Below are positions 20,289 to 26,526 of a stretch of 26,526 nt of DNA, one piece after another; the stretch's first letter is position 1; each line of letters opens with the position of its first letter. Below the pieces are notes generated by a model that searched no databases, was not told the DNA's origin, and was given only the letters and a program-made list of their open reading frames with translations. The stretch lies in IMG/VR virus record IMGVR_UViG_3300043395_002192, positions 1 through 26,526 of that record. One strand, 5' to 3'. This DNA is from a virus. The translations under genes and the position numbers were made by a program.

Positions 20289-20525
20289 ATGAAATTTACA
20301 ATTTATTCTAAAAATGGATGTCCATATTGTGAAAAAATCAAACAAGTAATGCAACTTTCTAATTTAGATCACGTTACTTACACACTAGGAGAAAATTTTT
20401 CTAGAGATGAGTTTTATGCTGAGTTTGGAAATGGATCTACATTTCCCCAGGTAATAATAGATGACCAGCATCTTGGTGGATGCACAGATACTGTAAAATA
20501 CTTAAAAGAAAACGGAATTCTTTAA
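20289..20525 (+). CDS. nrdC: glutaredoxin (NrdC-like)
   Basis: The 78-residue thioredoxin-fold protein has the CPYC active site at residues 11-14, the cis-proline T-F-P-Q-V near 52 and the GGCTD motif near 63, all glutaredoxin landmarks. In T4-like phages NrdC supplies electrons to ribonucleotide reductase, converting ribonucleotides to deoxyribonucleotides. The stop is followed at once by the next ATG. The weak ribosome site is only A-rich. Other thiol roles are possible. Confidence 0.93.
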   Translation: MKFTIYSKNGCPYCEKIKQVMQLSNLDHVTYTLGENFSRDEFYAEFGNGSTFPQVIIDDQHLGGCTDTVKYLKENGIL

Positions 20526-20879
20526 ATGCAAGAGTATTGTATTGACGTAGAAAAAGCAATCGACTATGCTTTTATAGAACAAAAATTTGTAATGAACTTT
20601 TATCAATACTTAAAAGGAAAAGAAGCAAAGAGAGTTGACGCTCAGCAGTTTATCCAAAGTAGTACAGCAAATAATTTAAAATATCTAGTAGAAGAACTAG
20701 ATGAATTCTTAGAAGGCGGTCAGGATGAAATCCATAAACAATTAAGAGAAGCTTATGGATATTTGTCTAAACCAGTTGCACGTAAAATTCGTAATTATCT
20801 TTTTTCCATTCTAAGTGATACGGAGAAATATTTGTATGACAAAAGGCCAGGAAGAAGGAAGAAGGTTACCAATAAATAA
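20526..20879 (+). CDS. helical hypothetical protein, 117 residues
   Basis: The start abuts the nrdC stop. MQEYCIDVEKAIDYAFIE... is helical, with an acidic centre (VEELDEFLEGG) and a basic C-terminal tail (RPGRRKKVTNK). Proteins of this type are found near nrdC in cyanomyoviruses. Function unknown. Confidence 0.7.
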   Translation: MQEYCIDVEKAIDYAFIEQKFVMNFYQYLKGKEAKRVDAQQFIQSSTANNLKYLVEELDEFLEGGQDEIHKQLREAYGYLSKPVARKIRNYLFSILSDTEKYLYDKRPGRRKKVTNK

Positions 20880-20883
20880 AGGT

Positions 20884-21024
20884 ATGGAGCTTATGCTCCA
20901 AAGAAAAAATAAAAAAAAGGAGGAATCATATTTTTTTAGTTTTATCTATGCAAAAATGGTTTCTCTGTTTGATAAAGAATTTCATTTTCGCATAGAATTT
21001 AATATACGAAAAAGAAATCTCTAG
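20884..21024 (+). CDS. 46-residue basic protein (doubtful)
   Basis: Frame from ATG 20884 to TAG 21024: MELMLQRKNKKKEESYF.... The start lies in a hairpin (TGGAGC/GCTCCA, 20885-20900) and has only weak ribosome-site support (AAAGG). An internal AGGAGG at 20919 is not followed by a usable start close by. Composition is basic and could be coding, but non-coding spacer is also likely. Confidence 0.35.
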   Translation: MELMLQRKNKKKEESYFFSFIYAKMVSLFDKEFHFRIEFNIRKRNL

Positions 21025-21035
21025 GAGAAAGAACA

Positions 21036-21275
21036 ATGATCACAGTAGCTATCACATTAAGCATTCTTGTTACAATTTTGTTCTTCCTTGTTGGCGGACT
21101 TATAGTTTGGGTGATAAGTCAACATATCTCAGATAATAAATTACCATATATGCACCCAGAATTTTTTGATAGAAATGGGAATTTAATCCCAGACGAAATA
21201 CTTGCTTTACGTTTTGAAGGAAATTTTAATGACTATTACGAAGACGAAGAAGACGACGACGAAGGCTGTCAGTGA
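21036..21275 (+). CDS. single-pass membrane protein with acidic tail, 79 residues
   Basis: AGGAG precedes the ATG by 8 nt. MITVAITLSILVTILFFL... has a transmembrane helix at about 3-28, then a conserved-looking MHPEFFDRNGNLIPDEI segment, and ends with an acidic DYYEDEEDDDE tail. The last 47 nt overlap the next gene in another frame. Likely inner-membrane or thylakoid. Function unknown. Confidence 0.8.
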   Translation: MITVAITLSILVTILFFLVGGLIVWVISQHISDNKLPYMHPEFFDRNGNLIPDEILALRFEGNFNDYYEDEEDDDEGCQ

Positions 21276-21798
21276 AACTATTAAACTACAGCCAAATCCA
21301 TTTCAATATGAAATACTTGAATTGGCATCAAAACAAAGAACAAATGAAAAAAAGGTAGAAATCTTAAAAGAGTATCGTAATGATGCTCTTGTTTCTATTT
21401 TTATTTGGAATTTTGATGAAACTGTAATTTCAGTTTTACCTGAAGGTCCTGTGCCTTACTCCAGTGTACAGGAGCAAACTTCAGGTAATGATACCCTTTC
21501 TGGCAGCATAGAAAAACAGTTAATCAATCCAAGTAAAATGGATTCTCATATGGCTACTCAGAGAACTTCTTTGAGGCAGGAATCACATTTGTTTTATAAT
21601 TTTATTAGAGGTGGTAATGACACTTTACCTAAAATTCGTAGAGAAACTATGTTTATCAATTTACTAGAAGGATTACACCCTCTTGAGGCAGAAATCTTAA
21701 TTCTAACGAAAGATAAACAATTATCATCTAAATATAAGATAAGCCATCAAGTCGTAAAAGATGCATATCCTGATATACAATGGGGTGGCCGATCATGA
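21229..21798 (+). CDS. conserved cyanophage-type protein, 189 residues (possible DUF6433)
   Basis: ATG 21229 is preceded by GAAGG; a longer frame from 21202 would add nine residues without a ribosome site. The segment YEILELASKQRTNEKKVEIL, then LVSIFIWNFDETVISVLPEG, recalls a family common in T4-like cyanophages that I remember as DUF6433, from memory only. The C-terminus has LHPLEAEILILTKDK and a short helix-turn region. Role unknown; the conserved helices suggest a structured protein of early or middle expression. Confidence 0.75.
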   Translation: MTITKTKKTTTKAVSETIKLQPNPFQYEILELASKQRTNEKKVEILKEYRNDALVSIFIWNFDETVISVLPEGPVPYSSVQEQTSGNDTLSGSIEKQLINPSKMDSHMATQRTSLRQESHLFYNFIRGGNDTLPKIRRETMFINLLEGLHPLEAEILILTKDKQLSSKYKISHQVVKDAYPDIQWGGRS

Positions 21799-22130
21799 AA
21801 ACTATTTCAAAAGAAAACAAGATGGCAGAGTGGTCAAAAGAAGAAAAAGAAAAAATTAATTCTGTTTATGGTTGTGAACTCATATATGAAAACGCTACTT
21901 ATGAGCAAATAAAAGATGTATCTCTACCTAATGACGCATATCTTGTTTATTATGAACTAAAAGGAAATACGTATGTTGATGTTTGCAGAGGAAGAAAAAG
22001 AGTAGATATTTTTGATTTGTATTACGATAAATTTGGTCCTGACGTAATTAGAAAAATAGATTTTGGGTATGGTAGGACAAATCCCAGACTTTGGGGATAT
22101 AAAGCACCAGATAGCAAGAAAAAAAGATGA
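21795..22130 (+). CDS. hypothetical protein, 111 residues
   Basis: ATG 21795 overlaps the previous stop (ATGA). An internal start at 21822 (MAEWSKEEKEK) would give 102 residues and is a serious alternative. The protein is mixed helix and strand, with YLVYYELKGNTYVDVCRG and a basic C-terminal tail (KAPDSKKKR). Unrecognised. Confidence 0.7.
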   Translation: MKTISKENKMAEWSKEEKEKINSVYGCELIYENATYEQIKDVSLPNDAYLVYYELKGNTYVDVCRGRKRVDIFDLYYDKFGPDVIRKIDFGYGRTNPRLWGYKAPDSKKKR

Positions 22131-22318
22131 GCACTGGATTTAATAGTGATAAAGCAAATGTTATCATATACAAGGATGAGGTACAAAAACTCATTAAAAA
22201 ATATAAGAAAATTAAAAAGTATATGAAATCTCCATTGTTTCAAGTTAAAACAATGGATGGGACAGAACAGACAGTATCTGATTTATTAAAAGAATATGAG
22301 GAGAATCCTATAGATTAA
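22127..22318 (+). CDS. hypothetical protein, 63 residues
   Basis: The start overlaps the preceding stop by 4 nt and the stop overlaps speD by one base. MSTGFNSDKANVIIYKDE... has a Lys-rich helix (VQKLIKKYKKIKKYM) and an acidic end. Its 3' end supplies the GAGGAG ribosome site for speD. Unrecognised. Confidence 0.65.
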   Translation: MSTGFNSDKANVIIYKDEVQKLIKKYKKIKKYMKSPLFQVKTMDGTEQTVSDLLKEYEENPID

Positions 22319-22644
22319 TGGGTAAGCATTATTTACTTAACTTATATGGGTGCTCGTTTGTCCTTTTGGATGACGAGCGTTGTCTTATAGATTTATTAGA
22401 AAATGCAGCAATCGCAAGCGGTGCTACTGTGGTGCAGACTATCTCAAAGAAGTTTGAACCACAAGGCGTTACTGTTCTCTGTCTGCTCTCGGAGAGTCAT
22501 ATAAGCATTCATACTTGGCCTGAGGATGGTAAGGCAGCAGTGGATGTATATACATGTGGAGATTGCAATCCAAAGATTGGATGCGATATAATTATTCAGC
22601 AACTTTACGCATCTAATCATACTTTAAGTTATATTGAAAGATAA
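22318..22644 (+). CDS. speD: S-adenosylmethionine decarboxylase proenzyme
   Basis: The 108-residue protein has the self-cleavage site SESHISIHTWPE: cutting between Glu59 and Ser60 would make a pyruvoyl group on Ser60. His65 and Cys80 (VDVYTCGDC) match the processing and proton-donor residues of class 1b bacterial SpeD. It decarboxylates AdoMet for spermidine synthesis. Length is slightly shorter than the usual 120-130. Phage polyamines might help DNA packing or translation; that is inference. Last gene of the long array of small genes. Confidence 0.94.
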   Translation: MGKHYLLNLYGCSFVLLDDERCLIDLLENAAIASGATVVQTISKKFEPQGVTVLCLLSESHISIHTWPEDGKAAVDVYTCGDCNPKIGCDIIIQQLYASNHTLSYIER

Positions 22645-22697
22645 TTGTAACAAAAGTTACAAAATTACTTGACTAAATTCTATTAGGATGTTACATT
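22645..22697 (+). promoter_or_regulatory. dyad and sigma70 promoter downstream of speD
   Basis: TTGTAAC (22645-22651) and GTTACAA (22656-22662) form a 7-bp inverted repeat with AAAA between. TTGACT (22669-22674), 17 nt and TG-T-TACATT (-10 at 22692-22697) follow. The dyad just upstream of the -35 could be an operator. The leader to the next ATG is about 80 nt, with CGTTG/CAACG arms. Confidence 0.7.
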
Positions 22698-22785
22698 ACA
22701 TCTATCGTTGGCTGGAATTATCAGCGGAAGTATCCATATAGGAGAAGCAACGCAAATTTACATCTAGTAAAAGAGGAAAGCCAAA

Positions 22786-22887
22786 ATGAATACATTTTTT
22801 GTTCATTATCTTAAGAAAAAAGCAAAGAAGGAAAAACTCCTTCAAGTAGCACAATTGAATATGGCAAAGCAACCACAAGTTGCATGA
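22786..22887 (+). CDS. 33-residue basic peptide, single-gene transcription unit
   Basis: AGAGGAAAG precedes the ATG by about 5 nt. MNTFFVHYLKKKAKKEKL... has a hydrophobic start, a cluster of seven lysines (residues 10-17) and a polar C-terminus (MAKQPQVA). It has its own promoter, an 80-nt leader and a strong terminator, which argues strongly that it is expressed. A host-binding peptide or a leader-type RNA is possible; family unknown. Confidence 0.65.
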   Translation: MNTFFVHYLKKKAKKEKLLQVAQLNMAKQPQVA

Positions 22888-22893
22888 CATTAT

Positions 22894-22929
22894 GGGGGGA
22901 TTGACTTTCCCCCCTTTTTCATATAGAAT
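22894..22929 (+). terminator. strong terminator fused with the next sigma70 promoter
   Basis: Arms GGGGGGA (22894-22900) and TCCCCCC (22908-22914) with T5 tail end the 33-residue gene. The loop holds TTGACT (22901-22906), and TAGAAT (22924-22929) follows after 17 nt, so the loop is the -35 box of a promoter for the 22959 gene. Nearly the same module is at 5567-5603. Confidence 0.85.
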
Positions 22930-22958
22930 ACTGATGTGATGAGTGAGTCGAAACAAAC

Positions 22959-23135
22959 ATGAATAAAAAAAAAGTAAAGTTGATAATTAAAAATATGGAA
23001 TTATTAATTCAATCTTTAAAACTTGAATTAGAAGAAAAAGAAGAAGAAAAAAATATTATCAAATTACAAGACATTGTTGCAGAGAAACTTGAATTGATAG
23101 ATGAATACGAACCAGATTATTATGAGGAACGATAA
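22959..23135 (+). CDS. coiled-coil acidic protein, 58 residues
   Basis: MNKKKVKLIIKNMELLIQ... has a basic start, a continuous helix with heptads (LIQSLKLELEEKEEEK) and an acidic aromatic tail (EYEPDYYEER). TAATG links it to the next gene. No Shine-Dalgarno site is visible. First gene of the thyX-phoH group. Confidence 0.7.
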   Translation: MNKKKVKLIIKNMELLIQSLKLELEEKEEEKNIIKLQDIVAEKLELIDEYEPDYYEER

Positions 23136-23323
23136 TGTACGAAGAACTGACTGCTTTTGAAAGAGCACTTGCTAGATTCGGAGATAAGGTTCAATATATT
23201 GTTGGACTTGAAATATCAAATAAAATGTCTCCAGAATTGGCATATCAAGAAATTAAAGATATGATGAAAGAACTTAAAAAACTTAGAAAAAAAGAAAGAG
23301 ATAGTTGGGAGATTGATGAGTGA
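23135..23323 (+). CDS. helical hypothetical protein, 62 residues
   Basis: The ATG overlaps the preceding stop by one base, with GAGGAACG upstream. MYEELTAFERALARFGDK... is helical and ends in a charged KKLRKKERDSWEIDE. Its stop overlaps the GTG start of thyX by 4 nt. It may be a partner of the thyX product or simply co-translated. Unrecognised. Confidence 0.75.
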   Translation: MYEELTAFERALARFGDKVQYIVGLEISNKMSPELAYQEIKDMMKELKKLRKKERDSWEIDE

Positions 23324-24072
23324 AACCTATTAAAGCAAAAGACCTTCTTGAACTTGATAAGAATTTAGAAGTAGTAGTTTTGGATAAGTATGAGTATCCC
23401 CAAAAAGTAATTTGGCAGGCAGGTAAAGGAGATTATTCTGAAGTTCCTATTCACACTCTACAACCACCCACTCATAAGGATTGTGGTGAATGGATTGTAG
23501 AGCAACTCCTGGGTAATGAGAGAGGGCACTACGGTCCTCTAGAACACCCTGCAATTACATTTTCGGTTGCTGGGTACGTTCATAATGTAATGGTGCAAGC
23601 AAGGACTCATAGAGTGGGTGTGACATTTGATGTTCAATCCCAACGTTATACTGGAAAGAGAGTTCTCAAAGTTGCAAATGGAGAACTAAAACCAGAAGAA
23701 GTTTTTTATGTTCGTCCTCCTGGTTTTTATGTAAATCGTAAAGGTAAAAAGTACGATTGGACTCAAGAGGATTATGATGAAGATTTAAATTGGTATGTAG
23801 AAGGTTGTAAACGATATGCATCAAAATACAATAGAGGAATGTGTGAGGAACATATTCGTGATGGTCTTGCCCAAGGTATTCGTCAAAACTTTGTGGTAAC
23901 ATTCAACCTTCGTTCTGTTCTTCATCTTATGGATCTGAGAGCAAAGATGGATGCACAACTTGAAATTCAGGCACTTTGCGAACAACTTGCTCCAATTCTT
24001 CAAGATTGGGCACCTGATGTTTGGTCTTATTATGAAGAAAAACGTCTACATAGAGCAAGACTATCACCATAA
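23320..24072 (+). CDS. thyX: flavin-dependent thymidylate synthase
   Basis: The 250-residue protein starts at GTG and overlaps the previous stop. RTHRVGVTFDVQSQR (95-109) is the ThyX signature region (Arg-His-Arg with a following Ser and Arg), and QGIRQNFVVTFNLRS with LRAKMDAQLEIQ matches the FAD and dUMP-binding C-terminal part. It methylates dUMP to dTMP using methylene-tetrahydrofolate and NADPH, so it uses the NADPH made by Zwf and Gnd. T4 itself has the unrelated Td enzyme; cyanophages commonly have ThyX. Confidence 0.95.
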   Translation: MKPIKAKDLLELDKNLEVVVLDKYEYPQKVIWQAGKGDYSEVPIHTLQPPTHKDCGEWIVEQLLGNERGHYGPLEHPAITFSVAGYVHNVMVQARTHRVGVTFDVQSQRYTGKRVLKVANGELKPEEVFYVRPPGFYVNRKGKKYDWTQEDYDEDLNWYVEGCKRYASKYNRGMCEEHIRDGLAQGIRQNFVVTFNLRSVLHLMDLRAKMDAQLEIQALCEQLAPILQDWAPDVWSYYEEKRLHRARLSP

Positions 24073-24078
24073 ACAATT

Positions 24079-24237
24079 ATGAAAAGTTGGTGCGTTAAAG
24101 ACCATTTAACTGGTCATGTATTTAAAATATTACTAACAGAAAAGGAATTCCAAGAATTTTTGAAAAGAAATGTAGATATTGATGAATGCATTGATTGTGT
24201 AGAATGTGATGACGCACCATCAATTTGTATTGAATAA
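24079..24237 (+). CDS. Cys-rich hypothetical protein, 52 residues
   Basis: ATG 24079 lies 6 nt after thyX. MKSWCVKDHLTGHVFKIL... ends with DECIDCVECDDAPSICIE: four Cys in C-x2-C and C-x8-C spacing plus acidic residues, suggesting metal binding or redox activity. No strong ribosome site. Unrecognised. Confidence 0.55.
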   Translation: MKSWCVKDHLTGHVFKILLTEKEFQEFLKRNVDIDECIDCVECDDAPSICIE

Positions 24238-24266
24238 ATATGCTTATATAAGATGGAGGAATAGAA

Positions 24267-24518
24267 TTGGCAACTTATCCAATTATTCATAAAAAAACTG
24301 GTGAACAGAAAGAAGTGAGCATGAGTGTTCACGATTGGGACCAGTGGAAAAAAGACAATCCAGAGTGGGATAGGGATTGGAGTGATCCATCAACTTGTCC
24401 TGCTTCTGGTGAAATCGGTGAGTGGAAAGATCGCCTTGTAAATAAGAACCCAGGATGGGGAGAAATCTTAAAAAGAGCAAATAAATCAGCAGGTAGTAAA
24501 TCACAAATGCAACTTTGA
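24267..24518 (+). CDS. hypothetical protein with TTG start, 83 residues
   Basis: The frame begins at TTG 24267, 7 nt after a strong GGAGGA site; no ATG lies near. MATYPIIHKKTGEQKEVS... has a FmdB-like opening (short beta ribbon, KKTGE) and a Trp-rich centre (HDWDQWKKDNPEWDRDW) then EVGEWKD-type repeats, here GEIGEWKDRL. It lacks the zinc Cys of FmdB. Directly upstream of phoH. Confidence 0.75.
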   Translation: MATYPIIHKKTGEQKEVSMSVHDWDQWKKDNPEWDRDWSDPSTCPASGEIGEWKDRLVNKNPGWGEILKRANKSAGSKSQMQL

Positions 24519-24519
24519 T

Positions 24520-25281
24520 ATGACAAGGAAAAAAAGAACCTCAAATGATTATCAACCAATTGGTGTTGGTATGACAGCTAGACAAATGAAAAGAAAAAAA
24601 CCAATTAATGTAGATTTACTTTTAGATATTGAACCATTAACTGGAAATCAAAAAAAACTTTTTAATTTTTATGATGAAGGTAAGCACATTCTTGCATATG
24701 GCGCGGCTGGAACTGGAAAAACATTCGTTTTGTTATACAAAGCATTGCAGGAAGTTCTGAATGAAAAAACTCCATATGAGAAGATTTACATTATCAGATC
24801 TCTAGTACAAACTCGTGAGATTGGTTTTCTTCCTGGTGGGCACGAAGATAAAAGTGCACTATTTGAAATTCCGTACAAGAACATGGTAAAGTATATGTTC
24901 AAGTTACCATCCGATGATGACTTTGAAATGCTCTACGGGAATCTTAAATCACAAGAAACAATAAAATTTTGGTCATCTAGTTTTCTAAGAGGAACTACAT
25001 TTGATGATTGTATTATTATAGTCGATGAATTTCAAAATATGAATTTTCACGAATTGTGTTCTATTATCACTAGAGTCGGAGAAAATTGTAAAATATGTTT
25101 TAGTGGAGATGCAAGCCAAAGTGATCTAGTTAGAACTAACGAGAAAAATGGAATTATAGATTTCATGAAAATTCTAAATGTTATGCCTTCATTTGGTATT
25201 GTTGAATTTGGTATTGAAGATATTGTCAGATCATCTTTGGTTAAGGAATTTTTAATTGCTAAGCATACGTTGGGACTATAA
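24520..25281 (+). CDS. phoH: PhoH-like ATPase
   Basis: The 253-residue protein has Walker A GAAGTGKT (61-68), IRSLVQTREIGFLPGG (about 92-107), and Walker B CIIIVDEFQNM (164-174), in PhoH order. GDASQSD near residue 196 is the sensor-like motif. PhoH proteins are P-loop ATPases, several with RNA-binding or helicase-like activity. They are widespread in marine phages, and whether they respond to phosphate is unsettled. No Pho-box was identified here. Starts one base after the previous stop. Length is typical for phage PhoH. Confidence 0.95.
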   Translation: MTRKKRTSNDYQPIGVGMTARQMKRKKPINVDLLLDIEPLTGNQKKLFNFYDEGKHILAYGAAGTGKTFVLLYKALQEVLNEKTPYEKIYIIRSLVQTREIGFLPGGHEDKSALFEIPYKNMVKYMFKLPSDDDFEMLYGNLKSQETIKFWSSSFLRGTTFDDCIIIVDEFQNMNFHELCSIITRVGENCKICFSGDASQSDLVRTNEKNGIIDFMKILNVMPSFGIVEFGIEDIVRSSLVKEFLIAKHTLGL

Positions 25282-25369
25282 AGAAATGGTAAAACTTGAT
25301 GAAAAGTATAAATATTCTTTATCAAGTCCTATAATTTATGTTACATTTCATATATAGAATTTATTCCCC

Positions 25370-25398
25370 TTGACATCAGAGGATACTTACTCTATAAT
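25370..25398 (+). promoter_or_regulatory. consensus sigma70 promoter of the nuclease-gp33-gp59 unit
   Basis: TTGACA (25370-25375), 17-nt spacer, TATAAT (25393-25398) match consensus in all 12 positions. ATGTTACATT at 25338 is a possible second upstream -10, and TATAAATA at 25307 a possible late box. ACTTGAT/ATCAAGT arms (25294-25326) flank that box. Confidence 0.88.
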
Positions 25399-25420
25399 AC
25401 ATAAAAGTTCGTGAGATGAA

Positions 25421-26143
25421 ATGCATACTACTTGGAAATACCAAAAATTAAATGTAAAAACATTTAATCATGTCAATTTAGATTTACCTAATTTAGAAAG
25501 AGAAACGATTAATGGAGTCCGCTATTACAAGATCCCAAAAGAAACTGGACTGAAAAGATTTGTTTCGGTAACATCAGTAACTTCACATTATAATAAAGAA
25601 AAATTTGTAGCCTGGCGGCAAAGAATTGGGGAAGAAAAAGCAAATCAAATCACAAAAATGGCCACACTTCGTGGTACAGGGATGCATTCTCTAATTGAAA
25701 ATTATTTGTTAAATTTACAAATTCCTGATGCTGACCCTCTTCCTAAGTTTTTATTTGATGTTGCAAAATCAGAATTAGATAAAATTGATAACATCATTGC
25801 GATTGAACGTTCACTTTATAGCAATTATTTTCAACTTGCTGGTACTGTAGACACAATTGCAGAATATAATGGAAAATTAAGTATTATTGATTACAAGTCT
25901 GCAGAAAAACCAAAACCAAGAGAATGGATTGAAAACTATTTTGTTCAGGCAGTAGCGTATTGCTTCATGTTAAAAGAATTAACTGGCAGAGAAGCAGAGC
26001 AATTAGTTATTATTATGGCATGTGAAAATGGAGAAGTCATGACATATGTTGAGACTGATATTAAAAAATATATTAAACTTCTTGTAAAATATGTAAAAAA
26101 GTTCACTTACGATAAACTCAAAGAATATGAATGCATCGGATGA
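25421..26143 (+). CDS. PD-(D/E)XK exonuclease (RecB/Cas4-like)
   Basis: The 240-residue protein has RGTGMHSLIE (His89, motif I), LAGTVDTIAEYNG (Asp144), LSIIDYKS (Asp157-x-Lys159) and QAVAYCFM (Gln and Tyr motif), the set used by RecB/Cas4-type nucleases. It lacks the Cys cluster of Cas4, so no iron-sulphur cluster is expected. Likely acts on DNA ends during recombination-dependent replication or host DNA breakdown. It starts 23 nt after a consensus promoter and overlaps the gp33-like gene by 17 nt. Its partner proteins are unknown. Confidence 0.88.
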   Translation: MHTTWKYQKLNVKTFNHVNLDLPNLERETINGVRYYKIPKETGLKRFVSVTSVTSHYNKEKFVAWRQRIGEEKANQITKMATLRGTGMHSLIENYLLNLQIPDADPLPKFLFDVAKSELDKIDNIIAIERSLYSNYFQLAGTVDTIAEYNGKLSIIDYKSAEKPKPREWIENYFVQAVAYCFMLKELTGREAEQLVIIMACENGEVMTYVETDIKKYIKLLVKYVKKFTYDKLKEYECIG

Positions 26144-26390
26144 GTTAAAAAAAGAACTCCAAAAAAAGTTTCTATGTCAAGACAAATTTGCACAAGAAAT
26201 AGAAACAATAGTTCAAAATAATCCTGGCTACAATTATATCAATGCAATTGTTGAATATTGTGAAAGAAATAGTATTGATTTGGAATCCGTCCCAAAATTA
26301 ATTTCTAAACCTCTGAAAGAAAAATTAAAATGGGATGCCACACAACTCAACTTTTTGAAAAAAAGTTCCAGAGCAAAACTTCCTTTATAG
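26127..26390 (+). CDS. 33: late-transcription coactivator gp33-like
   Basis: The 87-residue protein ends LNFLKKSSRAKLPL after a helical region (YINAIVEYCERNSIDLESV), the pattern of cyanophage gp33-like proteins that in T4 bridge RNA polymerase and the sliding clamp at late promoters. The hydrophobic C-terminal end would contact the clamp, as T4 gp33 does. It is immediately followed by a gp59-type gene, the T4 order 33-59. Sequence similarity to T4 gp33 itself is low, so the call rests on end motif and synteny. Confidence 0.7.
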   Translation: MNASDELKKELQKKFLCQDKFAQEIETIVQNNPGYNYINAIVEYCERNSIDLESVPKLISKPLKEKLKWDATQLNFLKKSSRAKLPL

Positions 26391-26396
26391 AATTAA

Positions 26397-26526
26397 ATGA
26401 AAGTGACACCGCATGAAACATACAAAACATATCTTGCATTGAAGCAACATTTTTCAAATGAAACTTACGATTTTGTGAAGTACAACGGAAAAATAAAAGC
26501 ATCAATAGAATCTTTCCATAAGAGAA
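26397..26526 (+). CDS. 59: gp59 DNA helicase loader, N-terminal part (3' cut by window edge)
   Basis: The 43 visible residues read MKVTPHETYKTYLALKQHF..., then VKYNGKIKASIESFHKR. T4 gp59 has a matching YKLYLMIKQH and VIKYN segment with a following KR. gp59 loads the gp41 helicase onto gp32-coated forks in recombination-dependent replication. The start lies 6 nt after gp33. It continues out of the window. Confidence 0.85.
   Translation, partial: MKVTPHETYKTYLALKQHFSNETYDFVKYNGKIKASIESFHKR

Noticed and set aside
25286-25357. 23-codon frame after phoH
   Set aside because: No ribosome site and overlap with inverted repeat and promoter-like elements; coding cannot be supported.
1-26526. CRISPR array, tRNA gene, insertion sequence or attachment site
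   Set aside because: No regularly spaced repeats, no cloverleaf with conserved loops, no transposase and no integrase or duplicated tRNA end were seen.

Overview
The window is accessory-rich DNA of a T4-like cyanophage (cyanomyovirus), most likely one infecting marine Synechococcus. It carries a psbA gene interrupted by a group I intron, two high-light-inducible genes, the pentose-phosphate trio talC-zwf-gnd, phoH, speD, thyX and nrdC. At the right edge a gp33-like gene is followed by the start of a gp59-type helicase loader, which is T4-core synteny. Genes are short, AT-rich and overlapping. The exceptions are psbA and a porin gene, whose composition is richer in G+C and host-like.

Layout. 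(1) 1-3709: five overlapping plus-strand genes for sugar transfer or methyl transfer (FkbM methyltransferase end, two related GT11 fucosyltransferase-like genes around another glycosyltransferase, and a GT25 gene). (2) 3706-6151: a full-length cyanobacterial-type outer-membrane porin (SLH domain plus beta-barrel) with its own promoter and folded leader, then hli, a 28-residue membrane peptide and a second hli. (3) 6153-9743: a C39-type peptidase, a four-gene minus-strand cluster with a thermonuclease, a small protein whose N-terminus matches T4 capsid-targeting signals, a probable virion protein and a 37-residue basic protein. (4) 9779-11996: psbA, its intron, and a free-standing GIY-YIG-like endonuclease. 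(5) 12202-15377: talC-zwf-gnd operon. (6) 15390-22318: an HNH gene and about twenty tightly packed small early genes, including an AbrB-like protein and glutaredoxin. (7) 22318-26526: speD, a one-gene unit for a 33-residue basic peptide, thyX, phoH, a PD-(D/E)XK nuclease, gp33-like and gp59.

How it fits together. PsbA and Hli would keep photosystem II and thylakoids working during infection. TalC, Zwf and Gnd would turn sugar phosphate into NADPH and pentose for nucleotides, and NrdC and ThyX feed DNA synthesis. The porin and glycosyltransferases point to remodelling of the cell envelope or virion surface.

Most notable observations: (a) psbA and the porin gene share a composite promoter in which a sigma70 -10 box runs directly into a T4-late-like NATAAATA box; (b) several intergenic regions fuse a terminator hairpin with the next promoter, with the -35 or -10 box in the hairpin loop; (c) the intron lies exactly between D1 codons 336 and 337, separating the manganese-cluster ligands; (d) a candidate internal (injected) protein has a near-perfect T4 capsid-targeting sequence. 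All calls are from reading the sequence only; no database search was run.
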